Positions 1-11,375 of a stretch of DNA of 64,000 nt are shown here, piece by piece. The notes beneath the pieces were generated by a model. It was given only the letters and a program-made list of their open reading frames with translations. It made no database searches and had not been told where the DNA came from. Position numbers and translations under genes: made by a program. Numbering within the stretch: the first letter of the stretch is position 1; each line of letters opens with the position of its first letter. The DNA comes from Anthoceros angustus (taxonomy: Eukaryota > Streptophyta > Anthocerotopsida > Anthocerotales > Anthocerotaceae), in the NCBI GenBank assembly GCA_010909165.1, contig VJWM01000019.1, positions 1,635,776-1,699,775 of the forward strand. Reading direction: 5' to 3'.

Positions 1-312
1 CAGCCACAAGAAACCCGAGCACAGCACCAAACCACAGGGGTGCAGCTGCATCCGCATCCCCAATTCCCGCCAGTCAGAATGCAAAGACGAAGCTGCTGCA
101 GAGCCTGGCAAGACAGATAAGAAATTGATCTCACCTAGAGCGTACGCAGCCAGGGTGCCCAGGCCGGCCCCGGCAGCGCTCACCCCAACAGGAACCAGCG
201 CCTTCCTCACCACCTTGTGCACTGTCTTGTAAAAGCGCGAGCGAACCACATTCCAGATCAAAGCGTACGCCTTGTCCTTCACCCAGTGCTTGAATCTCGC
301 CCACCTGCCCAT
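1..312 (-). CDS. Partial gene, small basic membrane-like protein of unknown function
   Basis: The minus strand opens with ATG at 312 and runs to a consensus donor (CTAG|GTGAGA) at 135, giving a first exon of 59 codons plus one base. The peptide is rich in Lys, Arg, Trp and Val (it starts MGRWARFKHWVKDKAYALIW) and ends in an Ala/Gly-rich stretch. A plausible acceptor near position 50 continues in phase into a hydrophobic stretch (AAPLWFGAVLGFLVA), which suggests a membrane segment. The gene leaves the window at its 3' side. I do not recognise the family. It is divergent from the rsmI-like gene at 879. Confidence 0.45.
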   Translation of the reverse strand, partial: MGRWARFKHWVKDKAYALIWNVVRSRFYKTVHKVVRKALVPVGVSAAGAGLGTLAAYALGEINFLSVLPGSAAASSLHSDWRELGMRMQLHPCGLVLCSGFLWL

Positions 313-878
313 CCCTTTCCACTTCCGCTAGCAGCGATCACCCCTGTCCCTAGGTGAGATCACCTGATCAGAATCATCTCCAATAGCAAGCCTGCCCAAT
401 GCAGGACACGCGTCGAGTGCCCAATGCAGGACACGCGTCGAGCGCCACACCGGCGGTCGCATCGAGTGCCAGAGCGGTACCGGTACACAAGATTTCGCAC
501 GAGAATTTAAAAACCTGGGGGCATGTAACGGCCGACATCTGCTCAGGCACAGGTCCCGTTTGGATTTAATTTGCAAGGCCCAGCCCCAAGGGAGTGCCTT
601 TCCAGAAATTCTCAGGGGCCCCGAAAGGCCCAAGAGGGGGGTTGGAAAAAGTTTTCAACCAGCAATTGACGCGTCTCGGTTTGACCTCACAAACTGCGTC
701 ATTGCCCCAAGCGCAAAGATAACAACACCTTGTGGAGGGCCTGCTCATATAGTGCCTGGCGGGTTCACGGTTTTACTGGTCCAATATGGGTTTATTCCGA
801 GGTTCGTATTCCATGACCGGAGTTCCTGCCCGATACGACGGGGCAGGCTGGAGGGAAGGCAGCCAGTCCAGAGGTGTG
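313..878. promoter_or_regulatory. Divergent intergenic region between the partial membrane protein gene and rsmI
   Basis: This 566-bp gap separates two outward-facing start codons, so it must hold both promoters. It contains a tandem direct repeat (see 397-443). Short ORFs here (for example 560-1039 plus) are not supported by any recognised family and overlap the presumed 5' UTR of the methyltransferase gene. Confidence 0.4.
397..443. repeat. Two-copy tandem direct repeat of about 23-24 bp
   Basis: The motif CCCAATGCAGGACACGCGTC is present twice in immediate succession, differing only at the edge bases. It lies in the shared upstream region of a divergent gene pair and could be a duplicated regulatory site or a simple replication slippage product. 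Confidence 0.7.
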
Positions 879-2845
879 ATGCTGCGTGCTGTTTCCTCCT
901 CCGCCTTGTGGCGGCCGGTTACGGGACTTGCTTGGATTCGTGGTGGGCCCGGCAGGAGATGGTGGAGTCCGCAGGACAATGCTCCCTTCCTCGCCCCGTC
1001 TTTCTCTTGGGTTGCTCCTGGTGCGAAGGTTGCTGGTAGTGGAAGGCGAATTTGTGCAGCTGGTGAGACCCTCTTTGGGCTTGCACGAAGGGAGCAACTG
1101 CAAGTTGGAACCTGACAAGTGTGCTTGTTCTTGGCATAGGCAGCCTACAGGACGAGATTGTGGGGGCGGATGGTAGTGAAAATGGTGAAGAGCTTGAAGA
1201 CATCCAGTCTGAGGATGAGCAGGCTGTGGAGCCAGGGAATCGTGGACGTGAGGCATGTTCTGTGACCTTTGGAATGGATTTTGTTTTATGCACGGAATGG
1301 CAGGAGAAAGCTCATTTTGTTTTAGGCACGATGTATCAGGGCAAGCTGGAGCCTGGGTTGTATCTGGTTGCAACCCCGATTGGGAATATGGAAGACATCA
1401 CCTTTCGGTGAGGAAGTGTTAATGCAGTAGGAAGGAGACCATGTACTTTCCCAGGCAGCCGTGATGACGTACTGGAGTGGTTGATGAACGATGTGCAGTG
1501 CCATTCGAGTTTTGAAATCAGCTCAGCGGATTCTTGCTGAGGATACCAGGCATTCGAGGAAGCTGCTTACCTACTACAACATTCATACGCGCATGGTGTG
1601 TCATTAACTTCACGGTAGTCTCTTCAACATGCCATGTCCCTCTGCGAGCTTCATGTCTCTTACCGGGATAGTGGTTTGCTACTCATGGGTCAGCTGGTGC
1701 TGAAATGCAGACGAGTTACCACAAGTTCAACGAGACTGCCAGCCAACAGAAGATTGTGGAATGGCTGCAGACGACAGAGGACATCGTTGCTCTCATATGT
1801 GATGCAGGCACCCCGGGGATCAGTGATCCTGGTGCTGATCTGGTATGCCTCACTCTACCATCCGCGCTGCCTTCTCCTGGCCTTGTAACATTCTGCCACT
1901 GACAAGCAGTTCACCTCTTAGGTGCTGGCTTGTGTGAGGGCAAAGGTTCCTGTGTATCCGATCCCCGGCCCTTCTGCTGTCATCACAGCGCTTATTGCAT
2001 CCGGCTTGTCTACGGAAGAGTTCTCATTCGGTGAGCTGCATTCTCTTCCCTTGCCCTCGTTGTGCAGATCGATACCTGAAGAAAGAGTGTGACTCAGTAA
2101 TGTGCTGATGGCAGTTGGGTTTCTTCCAGCACAAGCAAGTGCACGAAGACAGAGGCTGACAGCTGCTGCTCAGTCCCCTGGCACGCAGATATTCTATGTT
2201 CCTCCCCACAAACTGCAAAGCATCCTTGAAGACTGTATACTTGCCTTTGGAGGCTCCAGGTCTCGGAACATGTTTACAGCAACAACCTGAGCCAAGCTTG
2301 TCCTTTCTCTCTCGCATGGCCTCACCTTGAGCATGTATGTGGCAGGCAGTGTGTAGTTGCGAGAGAACTCACCAAAATTCATGAAGAAGTAGGTGAAAAA
2401 TACCTTTCTGTGATGACACTCACTGTCACTGCTCTGGTTGTACATTTACGAAGAATGCTCGATGGTTTCGCAGTTTTGGCGAGGGGATCTGACCGAGGCC
2501 CAGGAGGAGTTTACCAAGAGAACCCCACGAGGGGAAGTCACACTGCTGGTGGCTGGCACTTCTGGTGAAGCCCTGCCAACAGAGGAAGAGGTGGAGTCTC
2601 GAATTGAGTTCTTGCTGGCCTCGGGAATATCTCCTTCAGAGGTACTGCCACGAGCACAGGGCGTTCAGGGCGCTCTTTGTTCATCTGATTGCTCAACACA
2701 GCTCTGTGCACCTTCGCAGGCCAGCAGACAAGTGGCAAAGGAAACCTCAATGAGGAGGAACGTTGTGTATCCTCTTGCTCTGAAGTTGTTCACACGTAAG
2801 CGTCAGGAGGATCAGGTAGCAGGGAGCAAGTGGACACGCAAGTAG
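879..2845 (+). CDS. rsmI: RsmI-like 16S rRNA (cytidine-2'-O)-methyltransferase, organelle-targeted, ten exons
   Basis: Exons: 879-1062, 1140-1247, 1326-1407, 1499-1595, 1711-1842, 1922-2030, 2115-2259, 2346-2388, 2474-2641 and 2720-2845; phases close to give 397 aa. The tetrapyrrole-methylase-fold core is clear: LYLVATPIGNMEDITFR, then ILAEDTRHSRKLL, SYHKFNE, DAGTPGISDPGADL, PIPGPSA and FVGFLPAQASARR, ending with the Lys/Arg-rich tail around MRRNVVYPLAL. In bacteria RsmI methylates the 2'-O of C1402 in 16S rRNA with SAM. The roughly 60-residue N-terminus (MLRAVSSSALWRP...) is Arg/Ser-rich and looks like a chloroplast or mitochondrial transit peptide, so the target is probably organellar small-subunit rRNA (inference). 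The intron 1248-1325 is a multiple of three without an obligatory stop, so its removal is the least certain step. Confidence 0.88.
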
Positions 2846-3430
2846 CATTAGCAGAAGGCTCCTGTGATGCTGCTGGGTTCCACTCCCACTAGCATCTAAT
2901 GGTACACATGCATGTCATGTTAGATCTTGCCTTGAAATAAACCAGGTGCATGAAAACCTGCTCAACAAGGACTACCACTGGGCATAGCAGACCTGAAGGA
3001 GCAGTACCCGTATCCACCAAGTTGTCTGGCGCCACTACTCCACTGCCCAATAGCCTCGACCACCTCCACATCAAACTGGAGTGACGGCGTATATGTGACG
3101 CTGATTCGGCTGCAGCCTGGGGACTAGTGGCTCCTGTAGCGAGCTCGAGCCTGCTTACTGTCATTGATCAAGCTGAAACCAGTTGGCTTTCCCTTTGATA
3201 CTTGATTGTCGTAGAATAGCCTAAACGCTACGTTAGCCCGGAGGACGATTCTCTTTCGGTACGTATTCCTAGAACAGCGGGATCAATTTCAACTGTAGAA
3301 ACCGATTTGTTATAATCCACGAGCAAATGTAGCTACAGCAGCTTACCGTGGCGCTTTGTTGTGTATGGACAAATGGAGGAGGCAGGCCTCATGTTGGCTA
3401 AGCTTGTCACTTTTGCTTGCCTTCTCAAGA
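2846..3430. other. Intergenic, no gene recognised
   Basis: This stretch follows the rsmI-like stop codon and precedes the chimeric pseudogene. It presumably includes the methyltransferase 3' UTR. I see only short shadow ORFs without any family signature. Confidence 0.5.
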
Positions 3431-3435
3431 CTTGT

Positions 3436-4283
3436 GGAAGCAAATTGTGGTGAACTGGGAGGCTGCCAGGGCAAGGGACCGTTGGATGTTAAGGTTGTGG
3501 TCAAGCTCCAAGAAATCAGCTGTTGCTTGGAGCTGAGCACATTATTGCAGCTATCCAGAAACTGATGGCCTTGATTTTGATGGTTGCTGTGGCAAATCTC
3601 CGTCTCATCAGTTCACGTGTTTGTTGCAGGTAAGAAAATCGACTTCATTAAAGCTTGTGGCTGGGTAGGTCTTACTGCCAGCTAGGTTCACCTGGTTTAG
3701 TTTGATTGTACGAGACTCGGCTGCTGTGACCGCAGGAACCAGGAAAGGTCGATCAAGGTCTGCCAAGAAGGAAGACACTGCAGAGCAGCCCTTGAAAAGG
3801 GGCAGGGCTACAAAAGCCAAGACAATTGCTACTAGGCAGCAGAAGGCAGCAGTTGGGCACGGCACTAGAAGTCAATCTGTAGCAGTGTCCAGAAAGGGCT
3901 TGCAGTGTACAGAACGGCTTGCAATCCGAGAACTACCTCCTCTCCAGTCTGGTCTCGTCAATTCAGCAGTTTACAAGCGTTGGGTGCGTACGGATGTGTT
4001 CAGGAGATATGTCCTGGTGCTACATTTCCCAACATAACAAGCTGCGTGCACACGAGATGGGGAACCTGGGTTGCGGGTTTGCATGTCGCTTCTGAGGAGG
4101 CCTGCTTCTCTGGTTTGATCCTCTCAGCAGCAGCTTGGAGACCTTCAAGTAGCATTCCACTTTTTGTAGAGGAATAGCAAGACATGAGAGAGAGTTCAGG
4201 TATCGAACATCGGCTATATTTTTGTTCTTGGGGAATAAAATGTAAGACCCACTTTCAGGGTTTCGGTTAGCAGTTGTTCAGTA
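3436..4283 (+). pseudogene. Truncated copy of the FPG 3' end plus the sequence downstream of it
   Basis: This stretch aligns by eye with 18,420-19,905. It retains the FPG intron before exon 10, exon 10 itself (3631-3660, ending in a GTAGGT donor), and then jumps by an internal deletion to the last part of exon 11 (TRKGRSRSAKKEDT, KRGRATKAK). A second deletion joins FPG codons directly to the downstream exon-like sequence (CNPRTTSSPVWSRQFSS) matching about 19,465-19,570, followed by a matching 3' end with an AATAAA signal. There is no start codon or glycosylase catalytic domain, so it cannot encode FPG. Confidence 0.85.
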
Positions 4284-4785
4284 TGCTGTAGAAAAAGCCA
4301 GCCTTCGTAAGGCAGTCGGATCAGGTGCAGGGCGCTCTGCCGAGCAATGGCTTCGCTGAGGTAGGCGCTGTCCAGCATAGCAGACAACTTTCTACAAGTG
4401 TTTTTGTGTAGTTAAATAAATTGGTTATTCTAGAAGGATGACTGCTGGAAGTAGAATCTCTAACTACCTTCCGACGTCACAGACGAACTACAAGGTATCA
4501 GCAATCACATGCCATCACACAGATCCCTGTGAACCAGGGAGCCATTTCTCTCTCCCAAAATTCTGTAGCGTCTGCATCTCCATCAAAGGTGCTTGAGTTA
4601 CAGATGCCGAAGCGCAGTTCATTACGTTTGGCACGGCTAGTTCTATAAGAACAGAAACATGGCTTCGCACAGAAAATTTTCCAAGCAAAATAGAAGACCT
4701 CATTCTCATTTCCCAACCCAAATTATGTCCTACATCCCTGTGTTGAATGAAGGTCTGCGTTGCACAATCCTTGTTACAGGGCAGA
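4284..4785 (+). pseudogene. Copy of the 3' end of the 13-15 kb gene and its downstream flank
   Basis: From CAGTATGCTGTAGAAAAA onward the sequence matches 14,976-15,472 closely. It includes the last coding residues of that gene (around KAVGSG and RSAEQWL, ending in TGA), its 3' UTR and about 400 bp of flank up to TGAATGAAGGTCTGCGTTGC. It is joined directly to the FPG-derived segment. Only the last 24 or so codons are present, so it is non-functional as a gene. Confidence 0.87.
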
Positions 4786-5287
4786 CACAATCTCACATAA
4801 GCAGCGATGAGCGAAAGCGTGCTCAGCACGCTGCCAACGGTGACGACAGGAACAGGAGTGGTTATTGAAATCCCTTTGAAGGCCTGGTGATCTCACGCCT
4901 TCAAGATCAAGGACCTTGGTGAAACAAGCACGACCGCAGGTCGGCAAGCAACCGCATCTGCTGCCGGAGGCCAAGATCGATAGCTGCTGTGCCCAGGAAG
5001 GGTGCCGGACCACCACCACCACCATAGCGGCGATACGTCGTGCCACCTTCGCCGCCGCCGCCACCGCCTCACACCTTGAGAAGCAACACAGCCTTTACAC
5101 TTTTAATTGTTTACTTGACGCCAATAAAATATAAAATTAAGTCGTTCGTAAGTGTCAAAATTCGTGTCAGCCGTGAAAGGAACAATGGGGCTGATGCTGT
5201 ACGTGGGACCATGTGCTCTGGCCGAAAAAAGTAGCAGCCTGCTAGATGGCAGCCTGGCAAAGTCGGACTCCAACCCTGCGGCCAAGT
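4786..5287. other. Convergent 3' region with low-complexity (CCA)n / (CCG)n tracts; possible minus-strand exon
   Basis: The region lies between the chimeric pseudogene and the uL1m stop codon. Around 5010-5070 it has runs of CAC/CCG triplets. On the minus strand a Gly-rich reading frame (RRYGGGGGPAPFLG) is open for about 50 codons, but I could not place a convincing start, splice partner or family. An AATAAA-like motif occurs near 5124 on the plus strand. It may hold the uL1m 3' UTR. Confidence 0.3.
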
Positions 5288-7233
5288 TCACCGAACTTCC
5301 GTCGCCTTGAGGTAGTTGTCAGCAGCCACAGCCACTGACTGAACTGTTACCGGCACACCTCGACCCATCTACACTCTCAACCAGACTAGATTGGTCTCGT
5401 TTTCATATACTTAAACGAAGAACAAACAGCTGTACCGGAGGCCAAGGAAAACGAGCTTACCGTAGATGTCAGATAAATCTTATGCACGTATCCCGCATAC
5501 CGTGAGCCTGGAGATCAGTTGATCCACAACATGAGGACACTTCACAACAAGAAACGACGCTATACGTATGCAGGGACTCACTTTTCTTCAACCCCACGGG
5601 TTTAGCTCCCAATAGCGCAGCCACGAAGGCAGCGATATTCTCTTGCAGAGCTGCTTCGGAGAAGCTAACCTGTCAGAGGTTACCCTTGGTGATCAGTCAG
5701 TCACCTTTTGCTGTTAGGCAACGAGAGAAAGCCTGAAGATTTCTACAATATCAACGAGAATGAACGTTTACACTACAAGAGTGACCAGGGCTAGGACCGC
5801 CTGCCTTGCCGAGTCCAGCGTGAACGATGCCAGTTTTGTCCACTCTGAAGTCAACTCGTCCCTGTTTGGCAGCTTTCACCGCTTCCGCAACATTGTTCGT
5901 CACAGAGCCTACCTGCCAGAGAGAGCGAATTAAGTTCCTGAACTAGAAACACACTGAACTGTTGGACAAACAAACCTCAAGGTAGAACCCAAAATCACCT
6001 TCGGATTTGGCATTAGCCCTCTGGGCCCTAAAATGCGTGCCACCTGTTGAAGACAGAACAGTGAGGTCTCGCACACACGGGCACTGCTGCCTATTTGACA
6101 CCGCATCTAGTCAACTTGAACCTTTAACAGAACTCAAAGCGAGACACGCAAAATCAGCCTATCAGCCACAACCTTGCCGAGTTTCGGCATAAAAGCTGGA
6201 GTGGCAATGCATTTATCAAACTCCAATTTTCCCCCACCTGCAAAGCAAGTGCAATACGCATCAACACCTAGTTATTCACGGCCCTCAGACCACATTAGGC
6301 CAGGCACAAAATGTGACCATTGCTTCCCATAACAGGACGCAACTTACCATCCTTAATGGCATTCACTAGCTCGTCAGCACCAACAATGTCCGCTCCCGCA
6401 GCTTCAGCTTCCTGAGCAGCTGCCCCCTCCGCGAACACTGCCACCCTCACCACCTATTCCCAGCATGAATTCACATTGCTTGCCCTAGCACATAAAAGGC
6501 AGGACAATGGCCGAGCTCATACAACGTAGGATGAGCAACAACACTGACCTTCCCACTACCATGGGGAAGAGTTGCAGCACCACGGACCATCTGCAACCAA
6601 CACAAAACCACAAACCCTAATAAACCACACCGTTCCCCACCCCTTTCTCCCCTCCCCCCCAATGCAAATTCAAGACACCACAAAAACCGACCTGATCTCC
6701 TCGCCGTGGATCAACACCGAGCCGAACATGAGCCTCCACAGTCTCATCGAATCGAGCACGGGCCCCTGTCTACATCCCGAAAATGCAAGCCAATCAGCTC
6801 CGAGACCTGCCATCCTCCATTCAAACGGGCAGCAACTTCCTCCCACCTTCACAAGCCGGATGGCATCCATCAACCCGACCGGATCCGGCCGCTTCTCGAA
6901 CTTCTTGGCAGCGAATCCAGGAACTGGAATTTCCTCAACCTTCGGCTTCGGAACCCGCTTCACGGCCGCCTGCTGCTGCCTCACCACAGCCTCCGGCACC
7001 TCCACACGCACCCGATCCTCCGGCAGCGGCGCCACCCGCGGCTTCTGCAGCTGCACCAGCAGCTCCGAGAGGTTGTATGCGCCGCCGGAGGACGAAGCGG
7101 GATCAGCGCTTCCGCCACCATTTCCCGCATCAGCCGAGAAACATCGACAGGACCGGCAAGCCGCCGTCGCCCGCCCTCCCACAGACGGAAGCAGCCGCTG
7201 CCTGGCCGCCCGCATCGCCATCCCCGACGCCAT
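5288..7233 (-). CDS. Mitochondrial large-subunit ribosomal protein uL1 (L1), ten exons
   Basis: Minus-strand exons: 7233-6847, 6769-6692, 6590-6549, 6453-6348, 6237-6173, 6043-5999, 5912-5805, 5669-5582, 5507-5461 and 5368-5288; phases close at 348 aa. The L1 core is unmistakable: [100 protein letters not shown] and a final strand with YLTST. uL1 forms the mobile L1 stalk of the large subunit near the tRNA exit site. An N-terminal extension of about 110 residues, starting [17 protein letters not shown] with a CRCFSAD processing-like site, points to mitochondria; a plastid destination is less likely but not excluded. The donor after exon 7 reads AAG|GCAGGC, a non-canonical GC donor. The gene is divergent from sufB. 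Confidence 0.9.
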
Positions 7234-7701
7234 CGTCTCCCATCCAATTCTCGAACCCCTGATTGCAAATTACCTCACTGAAAAAATCGAAGAATAAGCA
7301 CGTTTCATTTCACGAACCAAGGCTAGACGAGGCAAAATCTTCGAGCGCTTGGCCTCCATGCGAAAGCCACGCGCGGAATATTTACCCGGTCAGTTTCACC
7401 CGGCAGGTCACCTGCACGAGACTCGCAGCGAGCAATGGGAGACGGCCACGTCTGCCGTGAGCATCCTCGGGCCTGTGGAGCTCTGGTGCAGGAATTTTGT
7501 GTGGAGCGTGAAGCCAAGGAGAGATGCCGGCACCATAGAGTGCGGACGCGGGTCGTGAAGAGTTTTCGGATAGAAACGTGGGTTGCATCGCGAATTCCAG
7601 GCTAGCGGTGGAGGAGGGTGTCGAGGCAGGGAGCGGGAAGGGATAGATTTTGTGGGTTGTAGAATTTCTCTGAGCTTTCGGGGGATTCTGGATTGTCCAG
7701 G
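7234..7701. promoter_or_regulatory. Divergent promoter region shared by uL1m and sufB
   Basis: 468 bp separates the two start codons. No convincing TATA box is seen next to either start; the sequence is moderately GC-rich and has no recognisable gene. Confidence 0.5.
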
Positions 7702-9528
7702 ATGACAGCAACGGTGGCGGTTTGCGGGGCTGTGGGAGCTGCTGCGGGAGCGTCTTCCTCTCAGCCCTTGGTGGGCGGTTTGAGGACGAGGCAGCCGGGG
7801 AGGGGATGGCAGTCTCTAGGGTTCTCCAACAGCGCGGGATTCGGGTCGCTGGATTTGGTAGCACAGGCTGTGCGTGCCGAGGAGCGGCCAGAGGTGCGTC
7901 GGTTTGGTATCAGGTGTGACGCTACAGCTGCGGAGGCAGCTGCCGAGGCGTCCTCTTCTGTTGTGCTGGAGAAGAAGAGCTCCAGCGAGGAGACCATACA
8001 GAATTTCCTCCAGCGGGAATACAAGTGGGGGTTTGTGTCGGATATTGAGTCGGTGTCTATCCCGAAGGGGCTGTCGGAGGAGACTATCAGGTTGATATCG
8101 GCGAAGAAGAAGGAGCCGGAGTGGATGCTAACTTTCCGTCTGAATGCGTACAAGCAATGGCTGAAGATGAAGGAGCCGGCCTGGAGCGATAACCGCTACC
8201 CGAGTATCGACTTTCAGGATATTTGCTACTACACGGAGCCCAAGCAGCAGGAGAAGAAGCAGAGCTTGGATGAGGTTGATCCTGACTTGTTGGAGACGTT
8301 TGCCAAGCTCGGAATTCCTCTTACAGAACAGAAGCGGCTGGCGAATGTGGCTGTGGATGCTGTTTTCGACAGCGTGTCTATTGCTACCACGCATAGGAAG
8401 ACGTTAGCGGCTTCGGGAGTCATCTTCTGTTCGATATCCGAGGCTGTGAGGGAGTATCCCGAGCTTATTAAGAAGTATCTAGGCAAGGTTGTTCCTGTTA
8501 CTGACAACTACTACGCTGCTTTGAACTCTGCAGTGTTCAGTGATGGGTCCTTCTGCTACATACCGAAGAACACGGTGTGCCCCATGGACATTTCCACGTA
8601 CTTCAGGATTAATGCTCTGGAGACAGGACAGTTTGAGAGGACCTTGATTATAGCCGAGGAAGGAAGCGAAGTTAACTATCTCGAAGGCTGCACAGCCCCT
8701 TCGTATGATAGAAATCAGCTTCATGCTGCGGTCGTGGAGCTGTTTTGTGCGGAGCGTGCGAAAATCAACTACTCTACTGTGCAGAATTGGTATGCAGGTG
8801 ACGACCAAGGGAAGGGTGGTATATACAACTTTGTCACCAAAAGAGGGCTGTGTGATGGGGCCAACTCTTTGATCTCCTGGACTCAAGTGGAGACGGGATC
8901 TGCAATCACCTGGAAGTACCCGAGTGTGGTGTTGAAAGGGGACAACTCGGTGGGCGAGTTTTACTCTGTGGCGCTGACAAACAAAATGCAGCAGGCAGAC
9001 ACTGGGACGAAAATGATCCATGTTGGAAAGAACACACGAAGCCGAATCATCTCCAAAGGAATATCAGCCGGCCAATCTCGGAACTGCTACAGGGGTCTGG
9101 TACAGGTGCAACCTTCAGCTCACAATTCGAGGAACTTCTCTCAGTGTGATTCAATGCTGATTGGTGATAAAGCTGGTGCCAACACGTATCCTTACATTCA
9201 GGTATGCCGTCTGCTATCAGGTTTAGAAGGTCATGTGGAGTCTATTGTGCTCCAAGACCCCTCGTCGTTGTCCCTTACACCATGATGTTTCCCTTCTTTG
9301 TGGCCACAGGTAAAAGATCCAACAGCAAGAGTTGAGCACGAAGCAAGCACCTCGAAAATCAGTGACGACCAGCTTTTCTACTTCAGACAAAGAGGCATTG
9401 ATACAGAAAGGGCCGTTGCTGCAATCATCAGCGGCTTCTGCAGGGATGTCTTCAACAAGCTCCCCCGAGAGTTCGCTTCAGAAGTTAACCAGCTAATGAG
9501 TCTGAAGCTGGAGGGTAGTGTCGGATAA
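7702..9528 (+). CDS. SUFB: SufB, plastid Fe-S cluster scaffold/assembly protein
   Basis: Two exons, 7702-9201 and 9310-9528, give 572 aa; the ATG at 7702 is chosen because it heads a Ser/Ala/Gly-rich transit-like leader of about 70 residues ([16 protein letters not shown]...). The mature part is a full Suf[20 protein letters not shown] near its start, the beta-helix core ([43 protein letters not shown]-like [13 protein letters not shown]), and the C-terminal helical region with [11 protein letters not shown] and GFCRDVF. In SufBCD complexes this protein holds the nascent cluster and partners SufC and SufD in the chloroplast stroma. The only intron is near the 3' end. The eukaryotic intron and leader exclude a simple bacterial contaminant. 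Confidence 0.95.
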
Positions 9529-10297
9529 TTGCTCAGCAACTTGGGTGCGCCTCTTGCCGTGCGGTTTCCTCTTGTATTATTTTTAAGCACTTATTAGTAA
9601 GAGTCCATGTGAGCCTTGCCCACAGCAAGGAAAGGCATCTTTGAGCTGGTTTGCAACAGGAGAAGGTTCCTAGTGACGAGCGAGCCGTGGCCCCCAAACG
9701 GTTGTAACGCCGCATAGTCCTCCAAGAAGCATTCTCCAAGATGCAGTCAGTCCTGACGTCGCTGTGGGATGCAACGGCCTGTGATGCACTGCAACTAAAG
9801 CCACTGCGGATCCGGGAGGCTAAACATGAGGCTAGCAAGCACTCAGATTCAGCAGCTTGTAGATTTCGATGTGTGAATTGTACCCTGGTATGTGTTCGAT
9901 GTCATATTTGGCTTCAATCTTTGTCATCTCGGTCTTCCTAACCATCAAACCTCTAAACTAGGTCTAGTTTTCCAAACGCCGTGAGGCGTCCTTTAGCGAT
10001 AAGCCCGAGCCCTTGTTCCGGTCAGCCAAAGCCCGAGCGCGTAACGAGACCGACAAGGCAAATCTCACTTGTTTTCAAGAACTATTAGAACAGGGTAAGA
10101 GCCCTTCCCACTAACTCTCGTGAGGGTTGAGGGTTTGTCTTCGTTATGATCACTAAAGTTTTTGCACGAAATTGATATACCTATTTTTGCATACACTCAG
10201 TGGTCTGGTAGATCTGTCACTATTGCATACCGAGATATGAGAAAACATGTGATCTCAACCATGGATTTCAATGCCACCTTGTTGTTGTGTGGTATTG
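9529..10297. other. sufB 3' flank, no gene recognised
   Basis: The stretch holds the presumed sufB 3' UTR and a moderately AT-rich spacer up to the fold-back element. A short open frame at 9741-9941 has no family signature. Confidence 0.5.
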
Positions 10298-11375
10298 GTT
10301 ATGGAATACCGATATGGTCACTCGGCATCGTGTGTGTGTGACTTTTTTTTTTGGGTGTACGCTACAGAAATATGCCATGACATCTTTCAGATATTTGCAT
10401 ACAATATACGTATAATACGTGCCACATCAGCTTCTGTAGCTTCATACGCGGGGCAAAAACTTTCTACGACACGATGATAGCCTGGTGTTCTGATTGTGTC
10501 ATGCATGCGCATGTTTTCTTGTTTAGGGTTTTAGGGTTCCGATCACCACACATACATGTTAAACAGGCAGCCAAGACACACATACTGCACCCCATAGGGG
10601 ACAGGCCTAGCAAACATTGCAGCCCTATATGCAGCCAGTGCCAAACACTGTAGCTTTGCACGTAAGGGCAAACGCACTCAGCCGCGTCGCAAACATAGAC
10701 GATGAGTGCAGCGCAAACGCAATTGCAAATGGTGGGCACAACGCAAACGCAACCGCTCACATACAGCACCCAGTGCCGCAATGGCGCGGCAACGCAAATG
10801 ACCCTAAACGCAACCCTAAACCCGAGAGAAGAAAGGTTTCTGTATATCGTGAAAGCTTTGTGTGCATCATGGGGTAGGTTGACGACATCGGTACACCGGG
10901 TGGCCGCAGCCCCGATCGATGTGGTCATGCATGACCTACCGAAATAGTTCCGCCGTATACGGCAAGACTGTTTCTTTCTGTCCACAACCCTAAAAAAATG
11001 TGGATGCCGATGATGGATCCAGATTCCATACACGGCGAAAGAGTGAAGGAGGGCGGGAATACTTACCAGCGAAATCTCAAAGGTATGGAATACCGATCTC
11101 GTCACGGAGCCGTTTAGGGTTTTTTTTTCGATGGTGACAAAAGAAGTTTTTCTGCCGCATATGGCGGGAAAACTTCTCATGTCACACACTTGACGACATC
11201 GGCCGTGGGCGCTTGCCCCCCTCGTGTCTCGATGTCGTCAAGTGGTGTGTGAAGATTCTTTTTAGGTTGTGACACACAAGGTTTTCTTTTTTAGGGCTGT
11301 CAGAACATGGACCTTCGCACATCCATCCTGCATGACCCCATCTGCCCGTCAGTTTGCCATAAACAAACCGTCACC

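Noticed and set aside
792-1373. 193-codon minus-strand ORF across the rsmI 5' end
   Set aside because: It is antisense to phase-consistent rsmI exons and crosses their introns without any recognised domain.
6572-7297. Long plus-strand ORFs opposite the uL1m first exons
   Set aside because: They mirror uL1m exons and introns; the minus strand encodes recognised uL1 motifs with valid splice sites.
8479-9021. 180-codon ORF antisense to sufB
   Set aside because: It is a shadow of the conserved SufB coding strand and has no family signature.
7702-9528. Bacterial origin or contamination, because sufB is nearly intronless
   Set aside because: It has a transit-like leader and a GT-AG intron, and lies among intron-rich plant genes.
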